Made by a program: the position numbers and the translations under genes
Shown: piece by piece, positions 5,766-5,935 of the stretch
Position numbering within the stretch: position 1 is the stretch's first letter
How the letters are laid out: every line of letters begins with the position of its first letter
NCBI GenBank assembly: GCA_018895795.1
Contig: JAHINZ010000296.1
Location: forward strand, 1-5,935
Source of the DNA: Alphaproteobacteria bacterium
Lineage (GTDB): Bacteria > Pseudomonadota > Alphaproteobacteria > Caulobacterales > Caulobacteraceae
Direction: 5' to 3'
Length of the DNA stretch: 5,935 nucleotides
The notes under the pieces: generated by a model
What the model saw: only the letters and a program-made list of their open reading frames with translations
Database searches by the model: none
Told to the model about the DNA's origin: nothing

Positions 5766-5935
5766 TTAGCGGAACAGGCTCAGGATTGACGAAGAAGCTT
5801 GGTTGGCGATTGAAAGCGCCTGGACACCCAGTTGCTGCTTGGTTTGCAGCGACTGCAGCTTGGCGCTTTCCTTGGCCAGGTCGGCGTCCACCAGGTTGCC
5901 CACGCCGGCGTCGAGGCTGTCTTGCAGCTTGCCGA
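5766..5935 (-). CDS. fljK: Flagellin, FljK-type (C-terminal part)
   Basis: Only the last 55 residues are in the window, ending at a TAA at 5766-5768; the gene continues beyond 5935. The translation begins GKLQDSLDAGVGNLVDADL, continues AKESAKLQSLQTKQQLGVQA and ends LSIANQASSSILSLFR. This is the C-terminal D0/D1 helix that packs in the filament core and is needed for polymerisation. It agrees, to my memory, almost residue for residue with C. crescentus FljK, the main 25-kDa flagellin. The fljM, fljN and fljO products are nearly identical to FljK at this end; the choice of fljK rests on the neighbours fljL and flaEY, which mark the alpha cluster. It differs from the fljL-type neighbour in using ASSSILSLFR where that one has APQIILKLFNGG. 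Confidence 0.88.
   Translation of the reverse strand, partial: GKLQDSLDAGVGNLVDADLAKESAKLQSLQTKQQLGVQALSIANQASSSILSLFR

Noticed and set aside
1..5935. Search for tRNA or rRNA genes, CRISPR repeats, insertion sequences and attachment sites
   Set aside because: Reading both strands showed no direct-repeat array, transposase fragment, flanking duplications or RNA gene; nearly all of the window is explained by minus-strand flagellar-type genes.

Overview
The window reads as Caulobacter DNA (or a very close relative): high GC, all genes on the minus strand, and proteins that match the C. crescentus flagellin locus as I remember it. The upstream end of the transcription order lies at the right edge of the window, and genes follow leftward. 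No database search was run; family names rest on motifs and recalled sequences.

Region by region, in transcription order: (1) 5766-5935, the last 55 residues of a flagellin whose C-terminus matches FljK closely, followed by a strong hairpin terminator (5726-5755). (2) 5344-5655, a small FlaG-domain protein of 103 residues. (3) 5168-5343, a regulatory intergenic region holding a perfect 12-bp palindrome, an AT-rich inverted repeat built from CtrA-half-site-like sequences, a candidate sigma-54 promoter, and a leader with two mutually exclusive hairpins over the ribosome binding site. (4) 4331-5167, a complete flagellin that best resembles FljL. (5) 3692-4246, a GNAT acetyltransferase of the PseH type (pseudaminic acid pathway). 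(6) 794-3613, a 939-residue FlaEY protein with a beta-propeller-like centre flanked by hook/FliD-like segments. (7) 55-741, a membrane-anchored cysteine-containing protein I do not recognise by name. (8) 1-41, the first 13 codons of a further gene with a signal-peptide-like start.

Taken together this is a filament-building module: filament subunits (FljK, FljL), a FlaG-family factor, a sugar-modifying enzyme that probably feeds flagellin glycosylation, and FlaEY, genetically linked to normal flagellin synthesis and filament assembly in Caulobacter. The last two genes may or may not belong to it. The order FljK - FljL - FlaEY fits the alpha flagellin cluster (fljJKL with flaEY) rather than the distant fljMNO cluster. 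No mobile element, CRISPR array, RNA gene or integration scar is visible, and no gene-free stretch exceeds 300 bases.

No wholly new system is evident. The points most worth a second look are the FlaEY architecture, the switching leader and possible CtrA input at fljL, the PseH-type enzyme inside the flagellin cluster, and the duplicated cysteine module in the 55-741 protein.
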